Assembly (NCBI RefSeq): GCF_008831305.1
Contig: NZ_ML708611.1
Span: 186,001-250,000, forward strand
Direction: 5' to 3'
Source of the DNA: Kocuria coralli
Lineage (GTDB): Bacteria; Actinomycetota; Actinomycetes; Actinomycetales; Micrococcaceae
Length of the DNA stretch: 64,000 nt
Shown piece after piece: positions 43,149 through 53,261 of this stretch (position 1 is its first letter; each line of letters opens with the position of its first letter). The notes under the pieces were generated by a model. The model had not been told where the DNA came from. It ran no database searches and saw only the letters and a program-made list of their open reading frames with translations. The translations under genes were made by a program, and so were the position numbers.

Positions 43149-43745
43149 TCAGGGCGCGACGGCCACCTGAGCCGGGCGCACCACGCGGGTTCCGACGCGG
43201 AAGCCCGACCGCAGCACCATGGAGATGTGGTCGGCGTCCACGCCGTCCGCCGGCTGCTGGAGCACGGCTTCGTGGACGTTGGGATCGAAGGCCTCGCCGA
43301 TCCGGCCGATGCGCTCCAGGCCCTGCTTGCCCAGCAGGTCCTCGAGCTTGGCGGCGATCGCGGCGAAGGGGCCCTCTTCGAGATCGCCGGCGGCACGCGC
43401 CGCGTCGATGTCGTCGAAGACCGGGACCACGGAACCCAGGACGTCGCTGATCACGTGATCGCGCAGGGCTGCGCGCTCGCGATCGGTGCGGTTCTTGTAG
43501 TTCACGAACTCCGCCTGCAGCCGGCGCAGGTCCTCGAGACGATCCTCCGCCAGCTGGGCGAACTCCGTGCCGGCGGAACCGGTGGCACCAGCGCCTTCGT
43601 GGTCTGCCGCGCGGGCCTCCTCGGTCTGCTCGGCGTCGAGGATCTCCTCCGCCGTCAGCGGGGTCTCCGTCTCGGCGTTCTGCTCCGCTGCCTGGTCACC
43701 GGGATCCTGGGCGGGCTCTTGGGGCTCTTCTGGAGAAGTGCTCAT
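43149..43745 (-). CDS. grpE: GrpE nucleotide exchange factor
   Basis: 198 residues. An acidic N-terminus (1-60) precedes the long helix (FAQLAEDRLEDLRRLQAEFVNYKNR region) and the beta-wing domain ending GFRVGTRVVRPAQVAVA. The ATG at 43745 starts MSTSPEEPQEP. It releases ADP from DnaK. A very stable hairpin separates it from dnaK; 196 bp separate it from dnaJ. Confidence 0.95.
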   Translation of the reverse strand: MSTSPEEPQEPAQDPGDQAAEQNAETETPLTAEEILDAEQTEEARAADHEGAGATGSAGTEFAQLAEDRLEDLRRLQAEFVNYKNRTDRERAALRDHVISDVLGSVVPVFDDIDAARAAGDLEEGPFAAIAAKLEDLLGKQGLERIGRIGEAFDPNVHEAVLQQPADGVDADHISMVLRSGFRVGTRVVRPAQVAVAP

Positions 43746-43792
43746 GGATATACCTTCCGTCTTGGGGGCGCGAGGGACGAGCGAAGGACACC

Positions 43793-43826
43793 GCCCGAGC
43801 CGGCGGCCACGGCCGCCGGCTCGGGC
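43793..43826 (-). terminator. Intercistronic hairpin between dnaK and grpE
   Basis: Perfect 16-bp arms (GCCCGAGCCGGCGGCC) with only 2 nt between, so a closed 4-nt loop in practice. It lies 7 nt after the dnaK stop and 47 nt before grpE. Likely a partial terminator or mRNA 3'-end stabiliser favouring dnaK. Confidence 0.65.
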
Positions 43827-43833
43827 AGGGATG

Positions 43834-45811
<1,978 letters not shown>

Positions 45812-45813
45812 CA

Positions 45814-45839
45814 AAGTTGAGTCAACTCGTATCAACTTT
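45814..45839. promoter_or_regulatory. HAIR-like HspR operator upstream of dnaK
   Basis: AAGTTGAGTC and TATCAACTTT at the ends of a 26-bp element, sharing 23 of 26 positions with the clpB element. It ends 2 bp from the -35 hexamer, suiting repression of polymerase binding. Confidence 0.88.
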
Positions 45840-45945
45840 TTGACGTGATGCTGGTCATCGCCCCACCGCAGCGCCCCGGAGTCACATTTTCATCAACATG
45901 CTGATGACCATACGGTGGAGGGAGAACCCCACCCGGAGGCCCCCC

Positions 45946-47457
45946 ATGACACGACCCCTGACACGTCCCCTGACACCGCGCACCCTCAAGACGGGGGCAC
46001 TGACCGCGGCGACCGCCGCCGTGGCGGTAGCCCTGACCTCATGCTCATCCGGCACCACGACCGGCCCCCAGCTCGCCTTCACCGACGAGGCCGCGGCGAC
46101 CGCCGTCGTGGACGACCCCACGGCAGCATCGGTGGCCGCGAGCGAAGCGGCCTTCACCCGCGCCGAAGCCGTCTTCCTCTCCCCGCCCGAGCAGTCGGAG
46201 GAGCTGGCGGAGGCCAGCGCGGAGGCGCGGATGCCGCTGCTGCTCACGGGCGACGACGACGCCCTGCGCGAGGAGCTGGACCGGCTGGGCACCGAGACCG
46301 TGATCGTTGCCCAGGACGCTCCCGCCCCGGCCGCCGCCGGGGAGCGCGAGGTGATCGAGGTGGACCCGGAGGCCCGGGCCGATGCCATGGGGCTGCCCGA
46401 TCTGGATGCGGACGACGACGATGCTCCCGCCGTGGCGATGATCGATCCCGGGGAGCACCACCCGGCGGCCGCAGCGGTCGCGGCGACCGTCCGGGCGGCG
46501 GGAGGAGAGGTCGTGGAGGTTCCCGGCGGTGATCCCCGGGTGAGCGGCGATTCCGTGGCCGCGGCCGAGCGGTCTCCGGACACGTCCGTGGTCGCGGTGG
46601 GCGCGAGCTTCGGAAGCACCGACCAGCTCGAGGAGCGCATGTCCCTCGCGGCCTCCACCACGGCCGAGCTCCCCGGAGGCGGGCAGCTCGCATTCCCGGG
46701 GCGTCGCATGGTCGCCCTCTACGGCTCGCCCGGCACCGCCGCGCTGGGCGCCCTGGGCGAACAGGACGTGGATGCCGCCATCCAGCGCGCCTCCGAGCTC
46801 GCGGAGCAGTACGAGCCCCACTCCGAGGAACCGGTGATACCCGCCTTCGAGATCATCGCGACGATCGCCTCCTCGGAGCCGGGCCCGGACGGCGACTACA
46901 CGAGCGAGATCGATCCCGAGCAGCTGCGCCCCTGGGTCGAGGCGGCGCAGGACGAGGGGGTGTACGTGGTGCTCGACCTGCAACCAGGCCAGGTGGACTT
47001 CCTCACCCAGGCGCAGCGCTACGAGGATCTCCTGAAGGAGCCCAACGTGGGACTCGCGCTGGACCCCGAATGGCGTCTCCAGGAAGGCCAGCGGCATATG
47101 GAGCAGATCGGTTCCGTGGACGCCGCCGAGATCAACGAGGTCTCCGGATGGCTGGCCGAGCTGACGGCCCGGAACCACCTGCCTCAGAAGACACTCATCC
47201 TGCACCAGTTCTCGACGGCGATGATCACCGACCGGGAGAGCATCGACACCTCTCACGAAGAGCTGGCGATCACCCTGCACGCCGACGGCCACGGGACACC
47301 CCAGCTGAAGACGGAGACCTGGGACGTCCTGCGCCAGGACCTCCCGGAGGGCATCTGGATGGCCTGGAAGAACTTCTACGACGAGGACACGCCCGTCTTC
47401 ACCCCGGAGCAGACCTACGACGTCGACCCGAGGCCGTGGTTCGTGTCCTACCAGTGA
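45946..47457 (+). CDS. Secreted lipoprotein of unknown function, possible CW_binding_2-like N-terminal half
   Basis: 503 residues. Lipobox ALTSC puts the lipidated Cys at 33. Residues about 70-260 contain repeated segments of the form RMPLLLTGDDDALREELDRLGTETVIVAQD (here cut to MPLLLTGDDDALREELDRLG), resembling cell-wall-binding repeat type 2. Residues about 305-503 look like a different globular domain (PVIPAFEIIATIASSEPGPD; VYVVLDLQPGQVDFLTQAQR) with a barrel-like alternation. GGAGG is 6 nt before the ATG. A CATCA-N6-TGATG dyad (45891-45906) upstream could be an operator. Function not assigned. Confidence 0.7.
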   Translation: MTRPLTRPLTPRTLKTGALTAATAAVAVALTSCSSGTTTGPQLAFTDEAAATAVVDDPTAASVAASEAAFTRAEAVFLSPPEQSEELAEASAEARMPLLLTGDDDALREELDRLGTETVIVAQDAPAPAAAGEREVIEVDPEARADAMGLPDLDADDDDAPAVAMIDPGEHHPAAAAVAATVRAAGGEVVEVPGGDPRVSGDSVAAAERSPDTSVVAVGASFGSTDQLEERMSLAASTTAELPGGGQLAFPGRRMVALYGSPGTAALGALGEQDVDAAIQRASELAEQYEPHSEEPVIPAFEIIATIASSEPGPDGDYTSEIDPEQLRPWVEAAQDEGVYVVLDLQPGQVDFLTQAQRYEDLLKEPNVGLALDPEWRLQEGQRHMEQIGSVDAAEINEVSGWLAELTARNHLPQKTLILHQFSTAMITDRESIDTSHEELAITLHADGHGTPQLKTETWDVLRQDLPEGIWMAWKNFYDEDTPVFTPEQTYDVDPRPWFVSYQ

Positions 47458-47512
47458 TCCGGTCAGTGATCCGGTCGGTGATCCGGTCGGTGATCCGGCC
47501 GGTGACCGGGCC
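47453..47512. repeat. Five tandem 12-bp repeats starting at the lipoprotein stop codon
   Basis: AGTGATCCGGTC twice, GGTGATCCGGTC, GGTGATCCGGCC, GGTGACCGGGCC. Each unit contains TGA in the reading frame of the gene, giving a series of in-frame stops every four codons. Confidence 0.85.
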
Positions 47513-47622
47513 GGGGAGCCCCGGAGTGATCCAGGCAACTCCGGACTGCAGCCCCCGATAACGATCCGCCAACGGGCATTCATCCCAAGGCATACAAACC
47601 TGAGTCCGCTGTGCTCAGCACT

Positions 47623-47628
47623 TACACT
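47623..47628 (+). promoter_or_regulatory. -10 box of the tyrosine phosphatase gene (leaderless)
   Basis: TACACT, 7 nt, ATG. The palindrome GTGCTCAGCAC (47611-47621) lies just upstream and could be an operator. Confidence 0.5.
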
Positions 47629-47635
47629 GATCCGC

Positions 47636-48154
47636 ATGTACCGAATTGCCACCGTGTGCACCGGCAACATCTGCCGATCGCCCATGGCCGAGTTCGCTCT
47701 CCGCCGCGCTTTCGACCGTGAGGGTCTGGGCCAGGAGGTCAGCGTCGATTCCGCCGGTATCTCGGACGAGGAGCTCGGCAACCCCGTGGATCCCCGTGCC
47801 CGGCGCCTCCTGGAGCGCGAGGGCATCGAACCGGACGGCCACAGCGCCCAGAGCATCGACCCCACATGGTTCGGCACCCATGACCTCCTCCTGGCCATGG
47901 ACGTGCCCCACGCCCGGGGGATGGCCCGCATGGCTCCCGACGGGCCCGGCCGGGACAAGATCCGGATGTTCCGGTCCTTCGACCCTTCCGTGGCCGATCG
48001 CGGTCAGCGGCAGCAGGGCATCGTCGATCCCTGGTACGGAGACGCCTCGGGCTTCGAGGACACCTGGAAGATGATCACGGCCGCCGTACCCGGGATCGTG
48101 GACTACGTACGAACCCAACTGGATACGCCCCGATCCACGACAACCGGGGCCTGA
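47636..48154 (+). CDS. Low-molecular-weight protein tyrosine phosphatase
   Basis: 172 residues. The N-terminal P-loop CTGNICRS (C-x5-R, Cys8 to Arg14) and the general-acid Asp in VDPWYGD (about 131) are both present, so it should be catalytically competent. Followed after 3 nt by a P-loop kinase-like gene; cotranscription is likely. Possible targets are exopolysaccharide kinases or phospho-arginine/tyrosine proteins; none is visible in the window. Confidence 0.92.
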   Translation: MYRIATVCTGNICRSPMAEFALRRAFDREGLGQEVSVDSAGISDEELGNPVDPRARRLLEREGIEPDGHSAQSIDPTWFGTHDLLLAMDVPHARGMARMAPDGPGRDKIRMFRSFDPSVADRGQRQQGIVDPWYGDASGFEDTWKMITAAVPGIVDYVRTQLDTPRSTTTGA

Positions 48155-48157
48155 ATC

Positions 48158-48751
48158 GTGCATGACGTCGAACTGCAGATAGATCCGGTCATCGCGGAGC
48201 GCAACCCGTCCGGGGTCGACCTGATGCATCAGCTGGACAGCCCGAAGCGCCGTCCTCATCTGATCGGCATCGACGGCCGCTCCGGCGCCGGCAAGACCAG
48301 CCTGGCCGCCCAGCTCTCCGCGGTGCTCTCCGTCACCCGCGACGTGGTCACTTTCCACCTGGAGGATGTCTACCCCGGGTGGGACGGCCTGGCGGAGGGA
48401 ATGGAGACCTATAACGAGTCGATCCTGAACGTCCTGCGGGACCAGCACGACGCGTACTGGACCGCCTGGGACTGGCTGGCCCAGACCACCGGCGGGCCGC
48501 GGCTCACGCGCTGCGCCGAGATCGTGATCCTGGAAGGGGTCGGCGCCTGCAACCGGGCCGCCCGCGAGATCCTGGACGTCTCGGTATGGGTGGAGCTGCC
48601 CGATGCCCAGCGCAGGGCCCGGGCCCTGACCCGGGACGGGAAGAACTACGAGCGGTTCTGGGACCGGTGGGCCGGGCAGGAGGCCCAGTACCTCGCCGTC
48701 GACCCCGTCTGGGAGAGCGCCGGGATCATCCAGCCCGGCCCCACGGCCTGA
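48158..48751 (+). CDS. P-loop NTPase, uridine-kinase-like
   Basis: 197 residues with Walker A GIDGRSGAGKTS (about 37-48), LEDVYPGWDGLAEGM (the acceptor-site region of uridine/phosphoribulokinase-like enzymes) and EIVILEGVGACN in the Walker B position. Substrate not certain. Start is GTG 48158, 3 nt after the phosphatase stop. It ends 3 nt before the convergent ECF gene, with no terminator between. Confidence 0.8.
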   Translation: MHDVELQIDPVIAERNPSGVDLMHQLDSPKRRPHLIGIDGRSGAGKTSLAAQLSAVLSVTRDVVTFHLEDVYPGWDGLAEGMETYNESILNVLRDQHDAYWTAWDWLAQTTGGPRLTRCAEIVILEGVGACNRAAREILDVSVWVELPDAQRRARALTRDGKNYERFWDRWAGQEAQYLAVDPVWESAGIIQPGPTA

Positions 48752-48754
48752 GGC

Positions 48755-51205
48755 CTACTGCCAGATGAACCGGTGCAGTCCCGCGAGGTGGGACAGCAGC
48801 GGAGCGCCGGCGGCCAGGGCCAGGGTCAGCGCCAGGAGCACCGCATCCGTCCCATCGCGCCGGATGGGCCGGGCCCAGGTCCGTTCGCCCGCCGCGACCA
48901 CGGCGCCGAAGCCCCGGACCTCCATGGTGACCGCCAGCCGGGTCGCCCTGCGCAGCGCCTGGACCAGCAGCCCGAAGGCCCTCCCCCCGAGCTCCTTGAC
49001 CAGCAGACGAGGATTCCTGGAGGCACCCGCCCCGCGGGCTCGCCTGGCCGTCACCAGGACCTGCCACTGCCGCACCATCACGGTGACCAGCCGCAGGCCC
49101 ACCAGCGCGGCGATCACGAATCTCGCCGGCAGCCGGGCCGTCCGCGCCAGTCCGTCGGCCAGGTCCGTGGGGTCGGTGCTCAGCAGGAGGGCCAGCCCCG
49201 GCAGCGCCAGGGCGAGACCGCGCACGGCGATGGCGGCCCCCGCGGCCACGGACCCCTCGGAGAGCAGCACGGGGCCGGCCTCCAGCAGGACGGCGCCCGA
49301 GTTCTCCGCCAGCAGCGCGGTGCCCCACCCCGAGAGCACGGCGGCGACCACGATGGGCCAGGCCACGATCAGCAGCCGCAGCGGCCGCTGGCCCGCCAGG
49401 CCCAGTGCCACGAGTTCCCCGGCCAGGATGATCGCCGAGGTGAGGGGATCCGCGCTCAGGACGAGCGGGACGGTCAGGGCGAATGCGCAGACGAGCTTGG
49501 TCAGGGCATCCCGGCGCGCCAGCCAGCCGTCGTGCACGGACGCGGCGGGTGCGGGCTCCGTCTGACGCACGCCGTCACCGGCCGGGGCCGGCTCGACCCG
49601 GACCTCCTCGGCCCCGAGAGCGGCGATCAGGTCCCGGTCGTGGGTGACCACGACCACGACCCGCCCCGCACGGATCTGCTCGGCCAGCAGATCCACGACG
49701 GCCCACCAGGTCCTGGAGTCCTGGCCGAAGGTCGGCTCGTCCAGGACGAGCACCCGTGGTGCCGCCGCCATCACCGTGCCGACCGACAAGCGGCGCTTCT
49801 GACCGCCCGAGAGGGTGAACGGGTTGGCCTCGGCCACGTCCTCGAGCCCGAGACGGTGCAGGAGATCCTGCACCGTCGCCTCGATGCGCTCCCGGGACCA
49901 TCCGGCTCGCCGGGGGCCCTCCGCCAGCTCGGCGCGGACGCTTGAGGTGAGGAACTGGTGCTCCGGCTCCTGGAACACGGTGCCCACGCGGGTCAGCAGC
50001 TCCGGGCCGGACCAGGCGGAGGGATCCGCGGGCGCCTCACCGGCCAGGACGGAGGTCGCCCGGACGGAGCCGTCCGCCGGCACCAGCAGGCCGGCCAGGG
50101 TCAGTGCGAGCGTGGACTTCCCGGCTCCGTTGACTCCGGTGAGCGCCGTGGCGCTACCGCTGCGGATCGTCAGGCTCACGGGCTCGGCCGCCGGCCGACC
50201 GGCCACCGCCCGGTCCGGCACCGGGCGGCCGGAACGCAGGCGACGACGCCGGCTCGCCAGGGCACGGGAGGACGGCTGGTCCCTGGAGACCACGAGGTCG
50301 CGGACCGTCAGCAGGTCCTCGCCGTCGTCCGCCGCCCGGACCACGGGCTGCGGTGCCGCCCGGCCGGGCACCCAGATCCCCTGTTCCGCGAGGTCAGCCG
50401 CGAGCCGGGGCTGCCCGAAGACCTCGTCCGGCGCCCCGTCGTGGACCACTCCGTGCGGCCCCAGCACGAGCACGCGGTCCACAAGCTCCGTCCACACGTC
50501 GGTGCGGTGCTCGACGACGATCAGCGTGGCTCCGGTGTCCTCCACCACGGTCTTCACCGCGTCGCGCACCGTGCGGACCCCTTCCGGATCCAGGTTGGCG
50601 GTGGGTTCGTCCAACAGCAGCAGCTCCGGGCGCATCGCCGTGATCCCGGCCAGCCCGAGGCGCTGCTGCTGTCCTCCGGAGAGCTCGTCCGTGCTCCGGC
50701 CGGTGGTTCCGGGCAGGCCCACGGAGTCCAGGGCGTCGTCCACCCGGGGCCAGATCCTCTCGGCGGGAACCGCCAGGTTCTCCGGCCCGAAGGCGACGTC
50801 GTCACCCACCCGGGCGAGCACGATGGCCGATTCGGGGTCCTGCTGCAGCAGTCCCGTGACCGTGGCGCGTTCGGCGGCCTCGACCCCGTTGATCAGCAGT
50901 TGCCCTGCCTGGCCGGCGGCCGGCCCTGCCACCTGGTGATCGGAATCCGGCTCCGCCTCCTGATCCAGGACGCCCGCGAGGGCATGGAGCAGAGTCGACT
51001 TGCCCACGCCGCTGGGTCCCACGATCAGGACCTTCTCTCCGGGACGGATCTCGACATCCAGTCCCGAGGGGGAAGCAGCCGCACGATCGGGGTGCTGCCA
51101 GGAGAAGCCCAGCGCACTGACACGGGCGCCCGCTCCCGCGGCCTCCGCGGCGTGCCCGGTCCGAGCGGAGGGGCGCCTTCCGTGCCCCGGACGCACCGGG
51201 GTCAC
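48755..51205 (-). CDS. ECF transporter energising module, two ATPases fused to the T subunit
   Basis: 816 residues combining the whole ECF motor. ATPase 1 (about 30-265): Walker A GPSGVGKST near 62, LSGGQQQRLG near 171, LLLDEPTANLD. ATPase 2 (about 295-545): GVNGAGKST near 355, LSGGQKRRLS near 462, VLDEPTFGQD. From about 555 a CbiQ/EcfT domain with five helices follows, with coupling motifs in TARRARGAG and MEVRGFGAV. In Bacillus the equivalents YkoD (two ATPases) and YkoC (T) are separate. The GTG start overlaps the ykoE stop (GTGA, 51202-51205). The TPP riboswitch upstream points to thiamine or HMP uptake. Confidence 0.93.
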   Translation of the reverse strand: MTPVRPGHGRRPSARTGHAAEAAGAGARVSALGFSWQHPDRAAASPSGLDVEIRPGEKVLIVGPSGVGKSTLLHALAGVLDQEAEPDSDHQVAGPAAGQAGQLLINGVEAAERATVTGLLQQDPESAIVLARVGDDVAFGPENLAVPAERIWPRVDDALDSVGLPGTTGRSTDELSGGQQQRLGLAGITAMRPELLLLDEPTANLDPEGVRTVRDAVKTVVEDTGATLIVVEHRTDVWTELVDRVLVLGPHGVVHDGAPDEVFGQPRLAADLAEQGIWVPGRAAPQPVVRAADDGEDLLTVRDLVVSRDQPSSRALASRRRRLRSGRPVPDRAVAGRPAAEPVSLTIRSGSATALTGVNGAGKSTLALTLAGLLVPADGSVRATSVLAGEAPADPSAWSGPELLTRVGTVFQEPEHQFLTSSVRAELAEGPRRAGWSRERIEATVQDLLHRLGLEDVAEANPFTLSGGQKRRLSVGTVMAAAPRVLVLDEPTFGQDSRTWWAVVDLLAEQIRAGRVVVVVTHDRDLIAALGAEEVRVEPAPAGDGVRQTEPAPAASVHDGWLARRDALTKLVCAFALTVPLVLSADPLTSAIILAGELVALGLAGQRPLRLLIVAWPIVVAAVLSGWGTALLAENSGAVLLEAGPVLLSEGSVAAGAAIAVRGLALALPGLALLLSTDPTDLADGLARTARLPARFVIAALVGLRLVTVMVRQWQVLVTARRARGAGASRNPRLLVKELGGRAFGLLVQALRRATRLAVTMEVRGFGAVVAAGERTWARPIRRDGTDAVLLALTLALAAGAPLLSHLAGLHRFIWQ

Positions 51206-51801
51206 CGCCCCGAGGCGAGCGCGGAGAGCACGCCCGTGCCGCGCAGGCCGCGCGTCAGCGCCCACATCAGCACGCCCGCGATCACGGCGCCGGACAGCGT
51301 GCCGAAGGCCACGTAGACCCCCTGATGGTCGGCCGGCCATTCGTAGTAGTAGATGAAGCACTCGGAGAGGGTGCCGAAGAATCCAGCGAGCGCCCCCGCG
51401 GCGGTGGCCACCCAGGCACCGAACCTGCGATAGCGCACGCCTGCGAAGATCAGCTCCGCGCCGACGCCCTGGATCAGCCCGGACAGGACGACGGTCAGCC
51501 CGAAATGCGTGCCCATCAGGCCCTGGAAGATCGCCGCCAGCAGCTCGCAGGCCAGGGCGGCCCCCGGTTTGCGGATGATCAGCCCGCCCAGCGTTCCCGC
51601 CAGGAGCCAGCCCCCCACCATCAGCCCGGAAGCGGGCGGGTAGGCCACGGCGGCGCTGGTGATCAGCGGGTAGGCGAGGTTGGACCACGCCCAGAAGATC
51701 ACGCCGCACGCGGCGGCGAGAACCGCCAGGACCACGATGTCGACGACCCGCCAGCGCAGCTTCGGGGCCCTCGTGCTGGGCTTCTCAGTGGTGGTGCTCA
51801 T
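51202..51801 (-). CDS. ykoE: ECF substrate-binding subunit for thiamine/HMP, YkoE family
   Basis: 199 residues, five to six helices. It opens RWRVVDIVVLAVLAAACGVIFWAW (RWRVVDIVVLAVLAAACGV shown) and has FQGLMGTHFGLTVVLSGLIQG, conserved in YkoE. It captures thiamine or its pyrimidine precursor for the ECF motor encoded next. The ATG at 51801 has AGGAGGA upstream, in a segment complementary to CCTCCTG further up the leader. First gene of a riboswitch-controlled operon. Confidence 0.92.
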   Translation of the reverse strand: MSTTTEKPSTRAPKLRWRVVDIVVLAVLAAACGVIFWAWSNLAYPLITSAAVAYPPASGLMVGGWLLAGTLGGLIIRKPGAALACELLAAIFQGLMGTHFGLTVVLSGLIQGVGAELIFAGVRYRRFGAWVATAAGALAGFFGTLSECFIYYYEWPADHQGVYVAFGTLSGAVIAGVLMWALTRGLRGTGVLSALASGR

Positions 51802-51807
51802 GGAGTT

Positions 51808-51850
51808 CCTCCTGGTTCGAGACGGACGGCGCCGTCGTAAATTCAGGAGG
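51808..51850 (-). promoter_or_regulatory. Candidate ribosome-site sequestering pair of the TPP leader
   Basis: On the minus strand CCTCCTG (51850-51844) can pair fully with the CAGGAGG (51814-51808) that holds the ykoE Shine-Dalgarno. A separate 8-bp hairpin GCCATCGC/GCGATGGC (51864-51884) lies between it and the aptamer. Confidence 0.5.
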
Positions 51851-51902
51851 GGAAGGTGGCGTGGCCATCGCGGCGAGCGATGGCACGGCACCTCGAGATA
51901 CT

Positions 51903-51988
51903 CGACTCCCTTCGCCGGTACTAACCGGATCAGGTTCGAGGGTCTGCGGTCACCCGCACTCTCAGCGCCTCGTGGCGCTCCCCTGTCG
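51903..51988 (-). ncRNA. TPP riboswitch (THI element)
   Basis: On the minus strand the aptamer is read in order: P1 CGAC, AGGGGAGC, stem AGCGCC-ACGA-GGCGCT, CTGAGAGTGCGGGT, GCAGACCCTCGAACCTGATC, CGGTTAGTACCGGCGAAGGGA, GTCG. CTGAGA, the ACCTGATC block and GCGAAGGGA are the classic thi-box signatures. It lies about 100 nt upstream of ykoE. Confidence 0.96.
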
Positions 51989-52107
51989 TTGCAGTGCCCT
52001 GTCGTGGCAGTGCTCGGCCACTCTAACAAACGACGCCGGGGAGGGGCGCTCGTCCTGATCGGTCATCAGGGCGAGGCGCCGCCTCCCCGGCGTGCGGGCT
52101 GAGGGCT

Positions 52108-52368
52108 TCAGCGTTCGATCTGCTGCTCCTCGTCGGACTGCATCTTCGCCACCTGACGGGTGACGGCCACCCGGATGGCGGTGGTGACCACACCGGTGAT
52201 GACGGCCCAGAGGAGGATGTCGGCCCAGCGCTCCTCCGGATCCGGGTTCTTGGCCGGGGGCTCATGGCCGGTGACCTTGCCCCACACGGCGGACAGCCCC
52301 TTGTTGGCCACCGTGATGCCGACCATGGAGGCGGCGGTTCCCACCAGGCCCAAAACCTTGTCGTTCAT
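52108..52368 (-). CDS. DUF4235 membrane protein
   Basis: 86 residues, two membrane helices (about 8-26 and 50-70), with GKVTGHEPPAKNPDPEERWADILLW (PPAKNPDPEERWADILLW) between, the DUF4235 signature. Role unknown. AGGAGAG precedes the ATG. Located 93 bp downstream of mnhG; it could be at the end of the Mrp transcript or separate. Confidence 0.85.
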   Translation of the reverse strand: MNDKVLGLVGTAASMVGITVANKGLSAVWGKVTGHEPPAKNPDPEERWADILLWAVITGVVTTAIRVAVTRQVAKMQSDEEQQIER

Positions 52369-52461
52369 GCTCTCTCCTTATCCCGGACGCCGGGCGCCCG
52401 CGGTGTGGTGCTGCCGTCGACGCCCCCGGAGGGGCGCCTGCAGCTGCTCTTCAGCACAACC

Positions 52462-52860
52462 CTAGCGCGGTTGGCGGTCCGAATCGTCAGTAATCTTCTC
52501 AACGCGCGTGTTCGCCGGGGTCTCGCCGCGCAGGGCCTCCCCCAGCTCGTCCTTGGTCACGCCCTCCTCCTTGACGTGCTTGCTGCGGTAGCTGGCCCGC
52601 CCCACCATGTGGGCGTTGACGGGTGCCGTCAGCAGCATGAAGACCCATCCGAGCATGGCCAGGGGCAGCAGCTCCCACGCGCGGTTCATGATCACGACCG
52701 AGAGCAGCACGCACAGGAGGCCCAGCACCTGCGGCTTGGTGGCCGCGTGCATGCGGGTCAGGACGTCGGGCAGGCGGACCAGGCCCAGGCCCGCCGCGAA
52801 GGACATGAGACAGCCGATCAGCAGGAGGGCCGAGCCGATGACATCGAGCGCGGTATCCAT
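52462..52860 (-). CDS. mnhG: Mrp Na+/H+ antiporter subunit G
   Basis: 132 residues, three helices, with LGLVRLPDVLTRMHAATKPQVLG, the MnhG/PhaG signature (LVRLPDVLTRMHAATKPQ). Last of the six antiporter genes; its ATG overlaps the mnhF stop by one base (TGATG). The charged C-terminal extension of about 40 residues is longer than usual. Confidence 0.94.
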   Translation of the reverse strand: MDTALDVIGSALLLIGCLMSFAAGLGLVRLPDVLTRMHAATKPQVLGLLCVLLSVVIMNRAWELLPLAMLGWVFMLLTAPVNAHMVGRASYRSKHVKEEGVTKDELGEALRGETPANTRVEKITDDSDRQPR

Positions 52861-53261
52861 CAGTGCTGCTCCTCCGGGTCTGAGACGGGCTCACGGGATA
52901 CGACGGTGACCGCCCCCGTGCCGGACTCCGGCTCACGCCGCTTCGACGGGGCCTCCGCGTCCTCCCACTCCGAGCGACCGCGTCCGACGTCCGGGTGCTG
53001 CGACGGGCGGGTCTGCACGAAGCGGGCGAAGGTCACGGAGGCGAGGAACCCCACGAGGGAGATCATCACGGTCAGGATCAGGTAGTCCGTGTTGCCGAGC
53101 CAGATCATGTCCAGGCAGACCGCCGCCGCCACCACGGCCAGGAGCACGTCGCTCGCGAGGACCCGGTCCAGCAGCGCGGGCCCCTTCACGAGGCGGTAGA
53201 GCACTCCGGCAGCGGCTCCGCTGAGCAGGAGCACCGCGAGCAGCAGAACGATCGGGTTCAT
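52860..53261 (-). CDS. mnhF: Mrp Na+/H+ antiporter subunit F
   Basis: 133 residues, three helices. LYRLVKGPALLDRVLASDVLL is the family block (RLVKGPALLDRVLASDVL). A hydrophilic tail after residue 90 is an addition. Start overlaps the mnhE stop as ATGA (53258-53261). Confidence 0.94.
   Translation of the reverse strand: MNPIVLLLAVLLLSGAAAGVLYRLVKGPALLDRVLASDVLLAVVAAAVCLDMIWLGNTDYLILTVMISLVGFLASVTFARFVQTRPSQHPDVGRGRSEWEDAEAPSKRREPESGTGAVTVVSREPVSDPEEQH

Noticed and set aside
47453-47512. CRISPR-like array
   Set aside because: Units are 12 bp, directly abutting, without spacers or cas genes; it is a simple tandem repeat.
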